Below, one piece after another: positions 7,467 to 16,670 of a DNA stretch of 64,000 nucleotides. How positions within the stretch are numbered: position 1 is the stretch's first letter; each line of letters begins with the position of its first letter. Location of the stretch: positions 1 to 64,000 of the forward strand of contig JBGSSF010000022.1 in NCBI GenBank assembly GCA_041737175.1, given 5' to 3'. The notes beneath the pieces are model-generated. The model saw only the letters and a list, made by a program, of their open reading frames with translations, was not told the origin of the DNA and ran no database searches. Both the position numbers and the translations under genes were made by a program. This stretch comes from UBA5072 sp041737175 (GTDB lineage Bacteria > Bacteroidota > Bacteroidia > Bacteroidales > UBA10428).

Positions 7467-9882
7467 TCTCCCCGACTCTCCGGATGGTTTGTTGGATATC
7501 CGCATAACAATGCGGACCTGGCATTAGCCATTCCGTATAGCTGGCTTTTGAACCCACCAGGAACCTTATCAATTCACCGTCAGTTTTTGAGAGGATCATG
7601 CGACTATATTCCACTAAAGGTTTGTTATCAAGGTTAGCATGAAGAGATCCGGTAAATTCACGGAGTTGACTGTTGTCGAGCAACAGGTGCGCAATCAATG
7701 ATTCAGGGTCAGGAATGCCAATAGCTGTGAATCCTCTCTGCATGTCCGGTCTGGAGAATTCCGAAAACAACTGACAGATCCCTGGTTTTGTGGATGATTT
7801 TGAGCCAACCATCAGCAGTCTTTCAGGTGTAAGATACCACAGGCTGACTTCAGGAAATACATCTGAACATGCTTTTATCAAAGCTCCAAATTCCTGTCTG
7901 GTGATCCCGTCAACAGGCAGAACCTGGCAGATCATTCCCGCGTCGGACAGCTTTAAGTAACAAAGCTGATAAAACTCCCGGGTGTAATGGTTGGGCATTA
8001 GGTTCAGACTGGTACTTCCGGTTGTTATCAGATCGGTTTTGCCATTCATCCGGTTCAGGAACACCCTGAGATCCTCGATGGTCAGGGTTAAATGGCTGTT
8101 TGTAAGGATATCATCATTAAGTTCCGCAAAAACATCTGAAGAAAAACGGATAATCTCGGGAAAAGTTTCGGTGATGTGAATGGATTGAATTCCGTTTGCC
8201 TCCAGTGTTGATGCAGTGGTCCCCAAACCAAAACCGGCCACTACTGCTGATTTGATCCCGCTGTCAAGCAAAAGGGGCAGGTAGGCCGGCAATAGCTGGA
8301 CCTTCATGCCTTCCTGGTCGGAGCTGAAAAAATACCGGTTGTTGAGCCAAACCGTATGTGTCCTGTTTTCATTTTCGATGGTGCTCACTGTAGATGTGCT
8401 GCCTTCTATTTTTCGGTCAGGTTGTTCAGGAACTGTTTTATCGGACAGAGGTAAACTGAAATGGTACGTTCTGAGTGCAGAAATGATGACAAAATAGAAT
8501 ACGACGGCCAGGATTGCATAGCCGAGGCGGAATCCCCTGATTAAACGGGAGTCTCTGAGAATCAGGTATATTCCTGATAAGATCATCAGAAGCACCAGAA
8601 TGAAATAGGCATAATACAGTCCTGCCAGTGGAATAAAAATAAATCGGGTAAACACAAAGCCGGCGAGGATGCTAAGAAAACCAATACGTCCAAGCCAGCC
8701 AAAACTTTTGCCTGCATCCTGCAGGCGTTTTAGATACAGTTTTCCGGTAATGGGCAGTGACAGGCCCATGATAAGCGCGGGCAATAACAACAAGGTCGAG
8801 TACAGCAGGCCATGGTTGAGCAGGATTGCTCCCAAGGTATCGACCTCCAGGGACCGGTTTGTTGCTAATGGGTGAAAGAAATAGAAAGCAACATAGGATA
8901 AGATCGCTGAAAATCCCATCAGGATCTGGTAAGTGGCAAGCGTAAGGTAACTGTTGACGGTTTTTTCAGTTATATGCTTGTAAAACATGCTTCCGAGAAT
9001 CAAACCGGTTAGAAACACTACGATTACCAGTGCGTGAAAATAAACCGGTCTAATAACACTATAATTGACCAGGATGCGGAAACAAATCAGCAGGTAAGCT
9101 GCTGCCGAGAATCCCTGAAACAGGTAAACCCGTATTGTTGCACGTTTTAACTTGACTCCCGTTTCCAGTACTGTTTTCTTTTTCTTAAACCACAGGGTTG
9201 TGCTTTTAGCAGGATGTTTGAGGAGTGCGTTCGGTTGGGCTGGCGCTTTCAAATTTTCCAGAAAGGTGAGAAACAGAACGAAAGCAGCAGAGAGCAAGAA
9301 TATCAATGCAGAACAGATTTGGGTGGTTCTGAAACCATAGCGTGGAACCAGATATAGCATCAGGATCAGTCCTGGGATGATGCCTACGCAACCTGAAATA
9401 ATGGCAGAGCTCATGATTTTACCGGACTGGTTTGTGTGTCCGATAAAATGCCTGATGAGAAAAGTGAAAATTCCTGTTATGCAGCCAACGGGAATCACAA
9501 GATATAAAAACGAAAGAAGAAATCTCAGGATTTCCACACCAAACGGTTCGGGACGAAAAGCATTGTTCAGTGACTGGAACAGTGAGGTTATCAATCCGAA
9601 AAGGAAGGGATGGCATACTATGTACAGACCGGTGATACCAGTGAGAATAACCAGGACTAAAAGTCGGTTTACTTTCCGGTCAGCCATATTCCCGGCAATC
9701 TGACTACCCAAAGCCATGGTAACCAAAAGTGATATTGAAATGGTGGAGGAAGAAAGGGTGTGGGTGCCAAAAAACAGCGTCAGCTCCCTGAACCAAATAT
9801 ATAGGCTCATGGAGGACGCAATACCGGTAAGTATCGTTAAAAAGTGAAATTTCCAGGGAATTGTAAGTCTTGAAGCGGGCAT
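7417..9882 (-). CDS. Membrane protein fused to a degenerate spermidine-synthase-like domain
   Basis: Starting at the ATG at 9882 gives 821 residues; the upstream TTG at 9903 adds only seven. The first 480 residues or so contain many membrane helices resembling an MFS-like transporter core. The C-terminal part (about 500-770) has the Rossmann methyltransferase fold of SpeE, with a nucleotide-loop remnant (VVAGFGLGTTAS). The GGGDG loop and the catalytic aspartates usual in aminopropyltransferases are not evident: the expected D-x-x-x-D region reads DLITTGSTSLN. So polyamine synthesis is doubtful and the role is unknown. Fusions of this architecture occur in many bacteria. It overlaps the Hdr operon's last gene tail-to-tail. 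Confidence 0.75.
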   Translation of the reverse strand: MPASRLTIPWKFHFLTILTGIASSMSLYIWFRELTLFFGTHTLSSSTISISLLVTMALGSQIAGNMADRKVNRLLVLVILTGITGLYIVCHPFLFGLITSLFQSLNNAFRPEPFGVEILRFLLSFLYLVIPVGCITGIFTFLIRHFIGHTNQSGKIMSSAIISGCVGIIPGLILMLYLVPRYGFRTTQICSALIFLLSAAFVLFLTFLENLKAPAQPNALLKHPAKSTTLWFKKKKTVLETGVKLKRATIRVYLFQGFSAAAYLLICFRILVNYSVIRPVYFHALVIVVFLTGLILGSMFYKHITEKTVNSYLTLATYQILMGFSAILSYVAFYFFHPLATNRSLEVDTLGAILLNHGLLYSTLLLLPALIMGLSLPITGKLYLKRLQDAGKSFGWLGRIGFLSILAGFVFTRFIFIPLAGLYYAYFILVLLMILSGIYLILRDSRLIRGFRLGYAILAVVFYFVIISALRTYHFSLPLSDKTVPEQPDRKIEGSTSTVSTIENENRTHTVWLNNRYFFSSDQEGMKVQLLPAYLPLLLDSGIKSAVVAGFGLGTTASTLEANGIQSIHITETFPEIIRFSSDVFAELNDDILTNSHLTLTIEDLRVFLNRMNGKTDLITTGSTSLNLMPNHYTREFYQLCYLKLSDAGMICQVLPVDGITRQEFGALIKACSDVFPEVSLWYLTPERLLMVGSKSSTKPGICQLFSEFSRPDMQRGFTAIGIPDPESLIAHLLLDNSQLREFTGSLHANLDNKPLVEYSRMILSKTDGELIRFLVGSKASYTEWLMPGPHCYADIQQTIRRVGEINEALRQEMVPSSGLQ

Positions 9883-10005
9883 ATCAACAATATCTTTCTG
9901 CAATATTAATAGATTAATTAAAAACTTATCATCAGAAGAATAAAGGTATTATAATTTGTATTGTTGATAAATCTTCATTTTTTTGTGATTAATGGCAAAA
10001 TTCAT

Positions 10006-10035
10006 GTTGTGAATTGACGGAAATTACTATTTTTG
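10006..10035 (+). promoter_or_regulatory. Candidate Bacteroidota promoter upstream of susC (distal)
   Basis: GTTG at 10006-10009 and TATTTTTG at 10028-10035 fit the -33 and -7 elements with an 18-nt spacer. The predicted start near 10042 would leave a leader of about 207 nt. The 366-bp gap 9883-10248 holds no gene; it is AT-rich and otherwise contains only the proximal element at 10178. Confidence 0.45.
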
Positions 10036-10177
10036 GCTTGGAGGGTATGCTGGTTTCAGGCCGCACAAGGGCCTGTGCATATTTATAATATAAAATATTA
10101 AAATTATACTTCATATAATGCTGATTTACACAGTAATAGCATTTTTTGATGTATTTTATTTTATTTTAAATTTTTTT

Positions 10178-10185
10178 TAGTTTTG
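10178..10185 (+). promoter_or_regulatory. Candidate -7 element upstream of susC (proximal)
   Basis: TAGTTTTG matches TAnnTTTG and lies 63 nt upstream of the susC-like ATG, a common distance for this gene class. A TTTG occurs at 10145-10148 but the spacer (29 nt) is longer than usual. It competes with the distal candidate at 10028. Confidence 0.4.
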
Positions 10186-10248
10186 GAGAGACTGATCTTA
10201 ACCTATCAGGAGTTTTATTAACCTATTATAAACCTAAAATTTTAATCT

Positions 10249-13200
10249 ATGAAAAGGATTTTGAGTTTCTTTGTATGCTTGCTCGTGTTTGGCTTCTATG
10301 CCGCATTCGGGCAAGACATACAAATTAAGGGAACGGTTACCGCTGCTGAAGACGGTAGCTCGCTTCCGGGGGTGTATGTATTGATAAAAGGTACAAATAA
10401 TGGTACTGCCACCGATGCCAACGGTGCATACCAGCTTTCTGTATCTCCTAATGCTACACTTGTTTTTAGTTCAGTTGGTTATAAAACACAGGAAGTTGTA
10501 TTGGCCGGACAGTCGCAGCTCGATGTTGTGATGGCCCTCGATGTGACCGAGGTGGATGAGATTGTGGTCACGGCCATCGGTATGACCCGTGCCAAGAAGG
10601 CGCTGGGTTATTCTGTACAGTCGGTTGCCGGTGATGCAGTCTCACAAGCCAAAGAGACCAACGTGATCAACTCATTGCAGGGAAAAGTTGCCGGTGCTGT
10701 GATCACCAATACGTCCGGTGCTGTTGGCGCATCCTCGCGTATCGTTCTCCGTGGTGTTAACTTCGTGGGCAGTAACAACCAGCCTCTGTTTGTTGTTGAC
10801 GGTGTGCCCATCATCAACAGCAATTTCGGGGGTACTGACAACGAAGGCGTTAACCGTGGTAACGGAGCCGGTGATATCAACCCCGACGACGTGGAAAGCT
10901 TTACCGTACTGAAAGGCCCCAATGCTGCCGCTCTGTATGGATCGCGTGCTTCCAACGGCGTAATTCTTATTACAACCAAATCAGGAAAAGACAGAAAAGG
11001 TCTGGGTGTTTCCGTGAGCAATTCAACCACATGGGAAACTCCTTTCAGGCTTCCTGATTTCCAGGATGCCTATGGTCAGGGTTCGGGTGGACAATTTTCA
11101 TTTTATGATGGTGCCGGTGGCGGCGTTGCCGATGGTACTGACGAAAGCTGGGGCCCCAAGCTGGATATCGGCCTGATGATCCCGCAGTTCAACTCACCCA
11201 TTGATGAAACAACCGGCGACAGAATTCCCACACCCTGGGTTTCTCACCCCGACAATGTAAAGGACTTTTATGATGTAGGTCATACCATTACAAATAATAT
11301 TGCACTTGTAGGCGGAACCGAAACCATGCACTTCAGGGTATCTTTCACGAACCTGAACCAGAAAGGTATGGTTCCCAATACCGACTACAAAAGAAATTCC
11401 CTTGCAATTGCCGGTTCCTCGGATCTTTCCAAGAAACTGAATGTATCCGCCAATGTGAGCTATGTGAACGCACAGAGTGATAACCTTCCCGGTTACGGTT
11501 ATGATGCCCAGAACGTTGTTCAGCAGCAGAACTGGTTTGGCCGCCAGGTGGATATCGCCGCCCTGAAGGATTATGACAACAGAGATCTTGGTTTTGCATG
11601 GAATGATATAGGTCTTACTTCAGGCAAAGGCATCCCGGGTTATAAATACAACTGGAATTACAATTACCATAACAACCCGTACTTTACGCTGTTTGAAAAC
11701 CTGAATACACTCGACAGGAACAGGGTATACGGTAATGCCAAGGTTACTTACAAACTCACCGATTGGTTAAGTGCCATGATCCGGACCGGTGCTGATATTT
11801 CCAGTAACCTGAACACCGGCAGGGTTGCCCAGGGTGACGTTGACAACAGCTATGGTTCCTATAACGAAGATGCAACGGTTCGCAGGGAATTCAACCATGA
11901 CTTCCTGGTATCGTTCAATAAAACCTTTGTTGAGAATTTCAGCGTTCTGTTCAATGTAGGAGGTAGTTCCATGTACTCCACCTATCAGCAAAACAGCAGT
12001 GCTGCCAATGAGCTTGCCATCGGCGGCGTATACAATGTTGAAAACTCCAGGGTGCCGCTGGTTACTTCCAATTACAGCAACAAAAAGATGATCAACAGTC
12101 TCTATGGTAGCTTGAACCTTGGTTTCAAAAACATGGTGTTTTTGGATGCTACTTTGCGTAATGACTGGTCAAGCACGCTTCCCGAAGAGAACAATTCTTA
12201 TCTCTATCCTTCGGTTTCATTGAGCGGTGTACTTACCGACCTGTTCAACGTAGATTCGAGAATTCTGAATTTTGCCAAGGTTAGGGTCAGCTGGTCCAAG
12301 GTAGGTAGTGATACCGATCCCTTCCAGTTGCTTCCCTATGCGGAATTCGGCGATGGCTGGAATGCCAGCACCAAACTCCTCAATCTTTTTGTGCCCAACA
12401 CGCTGCCGAATGGCGCACTTGAGCCGCAGTTCGTGACATCAACAGAAATCGGCGGTGAATTCATATTCCTCGACAGCAGGTTGAGACTTGACGTAACTTA
12501 CTACGATTCAGAAGCAGACAACCAGATCATTCCCGGCCTGCCTATTTCCGCTACTTCAGGATATACTGCCATGAACGTGAATGCAGGCAGAATGACCAAT
12601 AAAGGTATCGAGTTGCAGTTGGGCCTCACACCTGTTAAAATGAGTAACAGCCTGCAGTGGGACATCACGGTGAACTTTGCCAAGAACAAGAACCGCGTAG
12701 AAGAATTGCCCGCAGGTATCGAATCACTGCAGCTGGGTACATACTGGGATATGAAACTGCTGGCCAAGCCGGGTGAGAAATATGGCTCATTCTATGGCTA
12801 TGATTTCGAAAGAGATCCCAATGGCAATGTAATACATGATGGTGGTCTTCCGGTAGCAGGTCCGCTGAAATTTTTGGGTTCCTATACACCCGACTGGACC
12901 GCAGGTATCAACAACAGTTTTTCATTCAAGGGTCTTAGCGCGAATGTGCTGATAGACTTCCGTACAGGTGGTGAACTGTATTCCATGACTACCACCTGGG
13001 GCCGTTATGCAGGGGTTCTCGAAGAAACCCTCATCGGTCGTGAAGGTGGTATTGTAGGTATTGGCGTTAAAGCAGTTGACGACGGATCAGGCAACATTTC
13101 CTATGTGCCGAATGATGTCGTAGCCACCTGCGAAGATTATAACAAGAACGCTTACAACAATAACCTCCAGTCATCCAGCGTATTTGACGCCAGCTTTATC

Positions 13201-13425
13201 AAACTGCGTGAAATTGGTCTGGGATATACCTTCAGAAAAATAGGTAACACTCCCCTCAGGGATCTGAGAATCGCCCTTATCGGAAGAAACCTGGCACTGC
13301 TGAAAAGCTCCGTGCCCCATGTTGATCCGGAAACTGCTTTTGGCAGCGGAAACGTGCAGGGTTTCGAATTCGGACAGTTACCTTCGGCCAGGAGCATAGG
13401 TTTCAGTATCAGCCTGGGTCTTTAA
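10249..13425 (+). CDS. SusC/RagA-type TonB-dependent outer-membrane transporter
   Basis: The 1058-residue protein starts with a signal peptide (MKRILSFFVCLLVFGFYAAFGQ region, residues 1-22). Next is a carboxypeptidase-regulatory-like beta domain (about 24-100, with GTVTAAEDGSSLPGVYVLIKG), a plug domain (about 115-245, with PLFVVDGVPI and YGSRASNGVILITTKSG), and a beta-barrel to the C-terminus. It would import an oligomeric nutrient with the SusD-like partner encoded next (21-bp gap). No STN domain is seen, so it is unlikely to signal through an anti-sigma factor. No glycoside hydrolase, peptidase or regulator gene is adjacent, so the substrate cannot be guessed. Confidence 0.95.
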   Translation: MKRILSFFVCLLVFGFYAAFGQDIQIKGTVTAAEDGSSLPGVYVLIKGTNNGTATDANGAYQLSVSPNATLVFSSVGYKTQEVVLAGQSQLDVVMALDVTEVDEIVVTAIGMTRAKKALGYSVQSVAGDAVSQAKETNVINSLQGKVAGAVITNTSGAVGASSRIVLRGVNFVGSNNQPLFVVDGVPIINSNFGGTDNEGVNRGNGAGDINPDDVESFTVLKGPNAAALYGSRASNGVILITTKSGKDRKGLGVSVSNSTTWETPFRLPDFQDAYGQGSGGQFSFYDGAGGGVADGTDESWGPKLDIGLMIPQFNSPIDETTGDRIPTPWVSHPDNVKDFYDVGHTITNNIALVGGTETMHFRVSFTNLNQKGMVPNTDYKRNSLAIAGSSDLSKKLNVSANVSYVNAQSDNLPGYGYDAQNVVQQQNWFGRQVDIAALKDYDNRDLGFAWNDIGLTSGKGIPGYKYNWNYNYHNNPYFTLFENLNTLDRNRVYGNAKVTYKLTDWLSAMIRTGADISSNLNTGRVAQGDVDNSYGSYNEDATVRREFNHDFLVSFNKTFVENFSVLFNVGGSSMYSTYQQNSSAANELAIGGVYNVENSRVPLVTSNYSNKKMINSLYGSLNLGFKNMVFLDATLRNDWSSTLPEENNSYLYPSVSLSGVLTDLFNVDSRILNFAKVRVSWSKVGSDTDPFQLLPYAEFGDGWNASTKLLNLFVPNTLPNGALEPQFVTSTEIGGEFIFLDSRLRLDVTYYDSEADNQIIPGLPISATSGYTAMNVNAGRMTNKGIELQLGLTPVKMSNSLQWDITVNFAKNKNRVEELPAGIESLQLGTYWDMKLLAKPGEKYGSFYGYDFERDPNGNVIHDGGLPVAGPLKFLGSYTPDWTAGINNSFSFKGLSANVLIDFRTGGELYSMTTTWGRYAGVLEETLIGREGGIVGIGVKAVDDGSGNISYVPNDVVATCEDYNKNAYNNNLQSSSVFDASFIKLREIGLGYTFRKIGNTPLRDLRIALIGRNLALLKSSVPHVDPETAFGSGNVQGFEFGQLPSARSIGFSISLGL

Positions 13426-13446
13426 TAACTATTAAATCTGAGAAAT

Positions 13447-15042
13447 ATGAAAAAGTTAACATTCAAATACCTGATTCCCGGATTAATCTTGTTGTTCGTG
13501 GGATCATGCACCAAAGATTTTGAGGAATACAACACGAATCCCAATTTGCCGGGTCTTTCCCAGGCACCTCCCGATATGCTTCTGACCAATGCCATTGAAT
13601 CCCTTACTGACCGCGTACACGAAATCTTCGTGGGTCATGAAATGGGTTCCTGCTGGGTTCAACACATGGCCAAGGTACAGTATACCGATGAGGACCGCTA
13701 TTTATTCCGCATGGGTGTTGTCAATAACACCTGGTCAAGTCTCTATGCCGCCAGCGGATATGATGTTAATACCATCCTGAAAATTGCCGAGACCAGCGAA
13801 ATGCCCAATTACAAGGGTGTTGGACTTGTTCTGCATGCATACATTTCCTCGCTGCTGACTGACCTCTTCGGCAATGTTCCCTATTCCGAAGCCTGGAAGG
13901 GTGCGGTCGAGGATGGCAGTATTATTAAACCGGTATATGATTCGCAGGAATCCATTTACACGGATCTCTTGGCTAAGCTCGATGAGGCCAACACATTGCT
14001 TGCCGATGCACCGGATGTTGCCGGGGACATTCTCTTCGGGGGGGATGTTGCCAAGTGGCAGAAATTCGCCAATTCACTCCGCCTGCGTTTGTTGCTGCGC
14101 ATGTCGGCCAAGAATCCTACATTGGTTACATCTGAGATGACCAAGATGATCGATGATCCGGACACCTATCCGATTTTCGAAAGCAATGCTGATCATGCTG
14201 CCTTGAAATACCTGGGATCAGCGCCCAACAACCATCCGATCAATGAGAACCGGAAAACCCGAGATGATCACAGGATGAGCAAAACCCTGGTGGATTTTAT
14301 GTATACTAATAACGCATTTGTTGACTGGCGGATTTCATTGTACGCCTCTCTCGATGGCAATGATGACTATGAAGGTCTTCCCAATGGTTTAACTTCATCC
14401 AAAGCTGCTGCATACAATGACAATGGTTTGAAGTTTACTTCCAAGATCGGAAGTTTCTACGCCCAGGCCAGCGCACCCGGCATTCTCATGAGCTATGCCG
14501 AGCTGCAGTTCATCCTGGCTGAAGCCGCTCACAAGACCTATATACCCGGTGGTGAAACAGCCGCAGAAGCCTATTACCTCGAGGGGATCTGGGCTTCCTA
14601 CAGCCAGAATCATGATTATTTTGCAACGGAGCTGGAGGATATATGGGGTAGCTACCTCGCCGCTAATGAAGGATGGAATGGCAGTGATGATATCGTTGAG
14701 TTCTGCTACAATCATTACCTGACCAATGGTGCCCATACGTATGATAAGATTAATTATTTTGATGTGGCCTATAATACGGATGATGCCATGGAACAGATCG
14801 CCTATGAGCGCTGGGTTGCCGGTTTTGACCAGGGTCTGCAGAGCTGGATAGAGTGGAGAAGACTTGACATTCCCGCTTTATTACCTGCTGAAGATGGTTT
14901 AAACGGTGGCAAATTGCCCGTCAGGTTCCAATATCCCTCCGACGAATATTCGAGGAATTCCGAAAACCTGAATGCTGCCATTACATCCCAGGGTACTGAT
15001 GATCTGAATTCCCGGGTTTGGTGGGATGTAGCCGGTAAATAA
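13447..15042 (+). CDS. SusD/RagB-type surface lipoprotein
   Basis: This 531-residue lipoprotein has a type II signal peptide ending in a lipobox (LLFVGSC; Cys about residue 21). The body is rich in helices with TPR-like repeats, and the opening DFEEYNTNPN segment is typical of the SusD-like-2 family. It caps the barrel of the SusC-like protein and binds the substrate at the cell surface. It lies 21 bp after susC and 37 bp before a third lipoprotein gene, so the three form an operon ending at the hairpin at 15942. Confidence 0.92.
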   Translation: MKKLTFKYLIPGLILLFVGSCTKDFEEYNTNPNLPGLSQAPPDMLLTNAIESLTDRVHEIFVGHEMGSCWVQHMAKVQYTDEDRYLFRMGVVNNTWSSLYAASGYDVNTILKIAETSEMPNYKGVGLVLHAYISSLLTDLFGNVPYSEAWKGAVEDGSIIKPVYDSQESIYTDLLAKLDEANTLLADAPDVAGDILFGGDVAKWQKFANSLRLRLLLRMSAKNPTLVTSEMTKMIDDPDTYPIFESNADHAALKYLGSAPNNHPINENRKTRDDHRMSKTLVDFMYTNNAFVDWRISLYASLDGNDDYEGLPNGLTSSKAAAYNDNGLKFTSKIGSFYAQASAPGILMSYAELQFILAEAAHKTYIPGGETAAEAYYLEGIWASYSQNHDYFATELEDIWGSYLAANEGWNGSDDIVEFCYNHYLTNGAHTYDKINYFDVAYNTDDAMEQIAYERWVAGFDQGLQSWIEWRRLDIPALLPAEDGLNGGKLPVRFQYPSDEYSRNSENLNAAITSQGTDDLNSRVWWDVAGK

Positions 15043-15079
15043 TACTTGTTGTCATTGTTAATCAAGAAATAATACAATT

Positions 15080-15910
15080 ATGAAACATATAATCAAATTA
15101 GGTGTTTTTATACTGGTGGCACAGGTAGTTTTTCTGAACTCCTGTGTTGAGCCGGAAGATATCATGACTGCCGATGTAAAGACCGGCGGTTTGGTGATCC
15201 CGTCCACTAACCTGCTTCTTAAAGCCGGTGCCAATCAAAGCTTCGACGTTGTTATTGAAATACCGCAGGGCCCGGGTATCGTTAGCCTGGAGATGACCAA
15301 GGTGTTCAACCAGGGAGATACTTTGCTTTCCAATGTAGCAGAACTGGCCCCTGTTGATGTAAGCAGTGTCAACAAAAATGATACGGCTTTCATCACTTTT
15401 TCACTGGATTATGCCGATCTGAAAGAAGGGCTTACACTGGATGGAGATCCCATGCCGGCTGAAGAAACCGGCCTGGGTATCGGAGATGCCTGGACTATTG
15501 AGTATTATGCTGTTATGGAAGACGGTCGTAAGGTATTGAATAATGCCACTACAGTCATTGCTGTTTCAAATCAGTATGCCGGGTATTATCAGTGCGATGG
15601 TTATTTTAGTCATCCAACACCAGGTTCCAGCCGTGAGATCCATATGGAGAAATTCCTTTCTCCTATCAGCCAGATAAGGTGCCTGACTGAATTGGGAGAC
15701 CTTGGCTCAGCAGGTTATGATATATTTGTCGATGTTCTTCCGGACAACACCCTGAGCATTGTGAAAGGTATCACCTGTCCGACCGACGTATTCATGACTC
15801 CCGGTGAAACCTCTTACTATGATCCCGTAACCGGAAAGTTCTACATGTGGTATTTCTATGTGGGTGGAAACGGTAACAGGGTTGTCGACGAAATTTACAC
15901 TCCCCTTTAA
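15080..15910 (+). CDS. Surface lipoprotein accompanying SusCD, unknown function
   Basis: A 276-residue protein with a lipobox (VVFLNSC; Cys about residue 22) and a mostly beta-strand composition. It probably has an Ig-like N-terminal domain around residues 35-130, then a second domain ending in aromatic-rich strands (FYMWYFYVGG). I do not recognise the family. The position after susD suggests an accessory substrate-binding lipoprotein in the manner of SusE/SusF, but that is inference from context only. It is followed directly by an intrinsic terminator. Confidence 0.75.
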   Translation: MKHIIKLGVFILVAQVVFLNSCVEPEDIMTADVKTGGLVIPSTNLLLKAGANQSFDVVIEIPQGPGIVSLEMTKVFNQGDTLLSNVAELAPVDVSSVNKNDTAFITFSLDYADLKEGLTLDGDPMPAEETGLGIGDAWTIEYYAVMEDGRKVLNNATTVIAVSNQYAGYYQCDGYFSHPTPGSSREIHMEKFLSPISQIRCLTELGDLGSAGYDIFVDVLPDNTLSIVKGITCPTDVFMTPGETSYYDPVTGKFYMWYFYVGGNGNRVVDEIYTPL

Positions 15911-15941
15911 AAATAGTTTACCATCAAAGTGAATCATAATT

Positions 15942-15969
15942 AAAAGCTGCCCGATCGGGCAGCTTTTTT
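15942..15969 (+). terminator. Intrinsic terminator of the susCD operon
   Basis: A perfect palindrome (AAAAGCTGCCCGA and its complement) is followed by a T tract, 31 bp after the last stop codon. It closes the susC-susD-lipoprotein unit. Confidence 0.9.
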
Positions 15970-16002
15970 TGTTCCGCGGTGTGACAATTGTTTATTTGAC
16001 AG

Positions 16003-16017
16003 CCAGGCCAAGCCTGG
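16003..16017. repeat. Small palindrome CCAGGC-CAA-GCCTGG
   Basis: A 6-bp stem with a 3-nt loop, 14 bp before the first copy of the 39-bp dispersed repeat. It is the first of a series of GC-rich palindromes in the gene-free stretch 15970-16670. That stretch holds no convincing coding frame. Confidence 0.6.
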
Positions 16018-16019
16018 TT

Positions 16020-16058
16020 GCATATATTCGACTCAGGCGCAGCCTGAGCCGAACGGGG
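16020..16058 (+). repeat. 39-bp dispersed repeat, copy 1
   Basis: This 39-bp unit contains the palindrome CTCAGGC-GCA-GCCTGAG (16032-16048) flanked by GCATATATTCGA and CCGAACGGGG. A second copy with one base change lies at 17216-17254 in the same orientation. The two bracket the AT-rich lipoprotein gene. Confidence 0.85.
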
Positions 16059-16128
16059 TGTACTTACATAACAGTATTGGCGGGAAATGAAGTTATTTCG
16101 ATCTTATTATCAATGCAGGCATCAATAG

Positions 16129-16148
16129 CCCCGGCCTTCAGGCCGGGG
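16129..16148. repeat. REP-like palindrome CCCCGGCC-TTCA-GGCCGGGG
   Basis: An 8-bp GC stem with a TTCA loop, preceded by TCAATAG. The element at 16318-16337 is an inverted copy that includes the TCAATAG flank, giving a BIME-like arrangement. Confidence 0.8.
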
Positions 16149-16189
16149 GCGACAGGGGGTCTGAAAAAGCGTTATTAGTTTATTAAACA

Positions 16190-16201
16190 GGGCTTTAGCC
16201 C
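16190..16201. repeat. REP-like palindrome GGGCT-TT-AGCCC
   Basis: A short palindrome followed by TTATGTTTC. It pairs by type with the element at 16274 (GGGCT-GA-AGCCC followed by TTATATTC), so two unit types alternate in this cluster. Confidence 0.7.
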
Positions 16202-16273
16202 TTATGTTTCAATGAACTGTGTTTTGTTTCGATCTTTCGATATGTGGAACATACGGGAAGATAGTTTATAAAA

Positions 16274-16289
16274 AAGGGCTGAAGCCCTT
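16274..16289. repeat. REP-like palindrome AAGGGCT-GA-AGCCCTT
   Basis: A 7-bp stem with a 2-nt loop. Same core as the 16190 element; both are enclosed by the inverted CCCCGG palindromes at 16129 and 16318. Confidence 0.75.
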
Positions 16290-16317
16290 ATATTCTTTCG
16301 AAAACCAAATATCCCAA

Positions 16318-16337
16318 CCCCGGCCTGAAGTCCGGGG
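16318..16337. repeat. REP-like palindrome CCCCGG-8nt-CCGGGG, inverted copy
   Basis: Its reverse complement with flank reads TCAATAGCCCCGG and matches the element at 16129 apart from one stem base. It closes the BIME-like cluster. Confidence 0.8.
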
Positions 16338-16409
16338 CTATTGAATATTTACAACGGATAGCTATGGTAAAGCTTCACCAAAAACAAAATTGGGATCATG
16401 TTTCTTTTT

Positions 16410-16511
16410 TTTCTACAATGCCTTATACCCCCGATGAATAAGGGCAAGCTCTGCGGACAAATTTGAATCCAAACTTGTCTGTACCGCAGAGCGGTTCAGG
16501 TATTGTAGAAA
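16410..16511. repeat. 102-nt nested inverted-repeat element
   Basis: The outer arms TTTCTACAATGCCT (16410-16423) and AGGTATTGTAGAAA (16498-16511) form 14 pairs including one G-T. An inner stem, GCTCTGCGG (16448-16456) with CCGCAGAGC (16484-16492), continues into ACAAATTTG/CAAACTTGT with one mismatch around a 4-nt loop. The whole could extrude as a cruciform or fold as RNA. No coding frame overlaps it. It may be a MITE-like or RAYT-type element, or a structured RNA. Confidence 0.7.
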
Positions 16512-16670
16512 TCATATTCTCGTTGATCAATCTTTCCCCGGAGGGAATAAGGGGCTGTATTGACATTGCTCGTTTTCATGGAATTTATTACATTAGGTGT
16601 GACATTTTGCTGTAGATGCCTGTTTTTGATCAACCAACAGATTGGAACAGAAATCAAAATCCATTAAGCG

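Noticed and set aside
9883..10248. Riboswitch in the long susC leader
   Set aside because: The region is AT-rich without conserved stems or a known aptamer core.
16020..16058. tRNA-like TTCGA loop in the 39-bp repeat
   Set aside because: No acceptor or anticodon stems can be built around it; the palindrome explains the structure.
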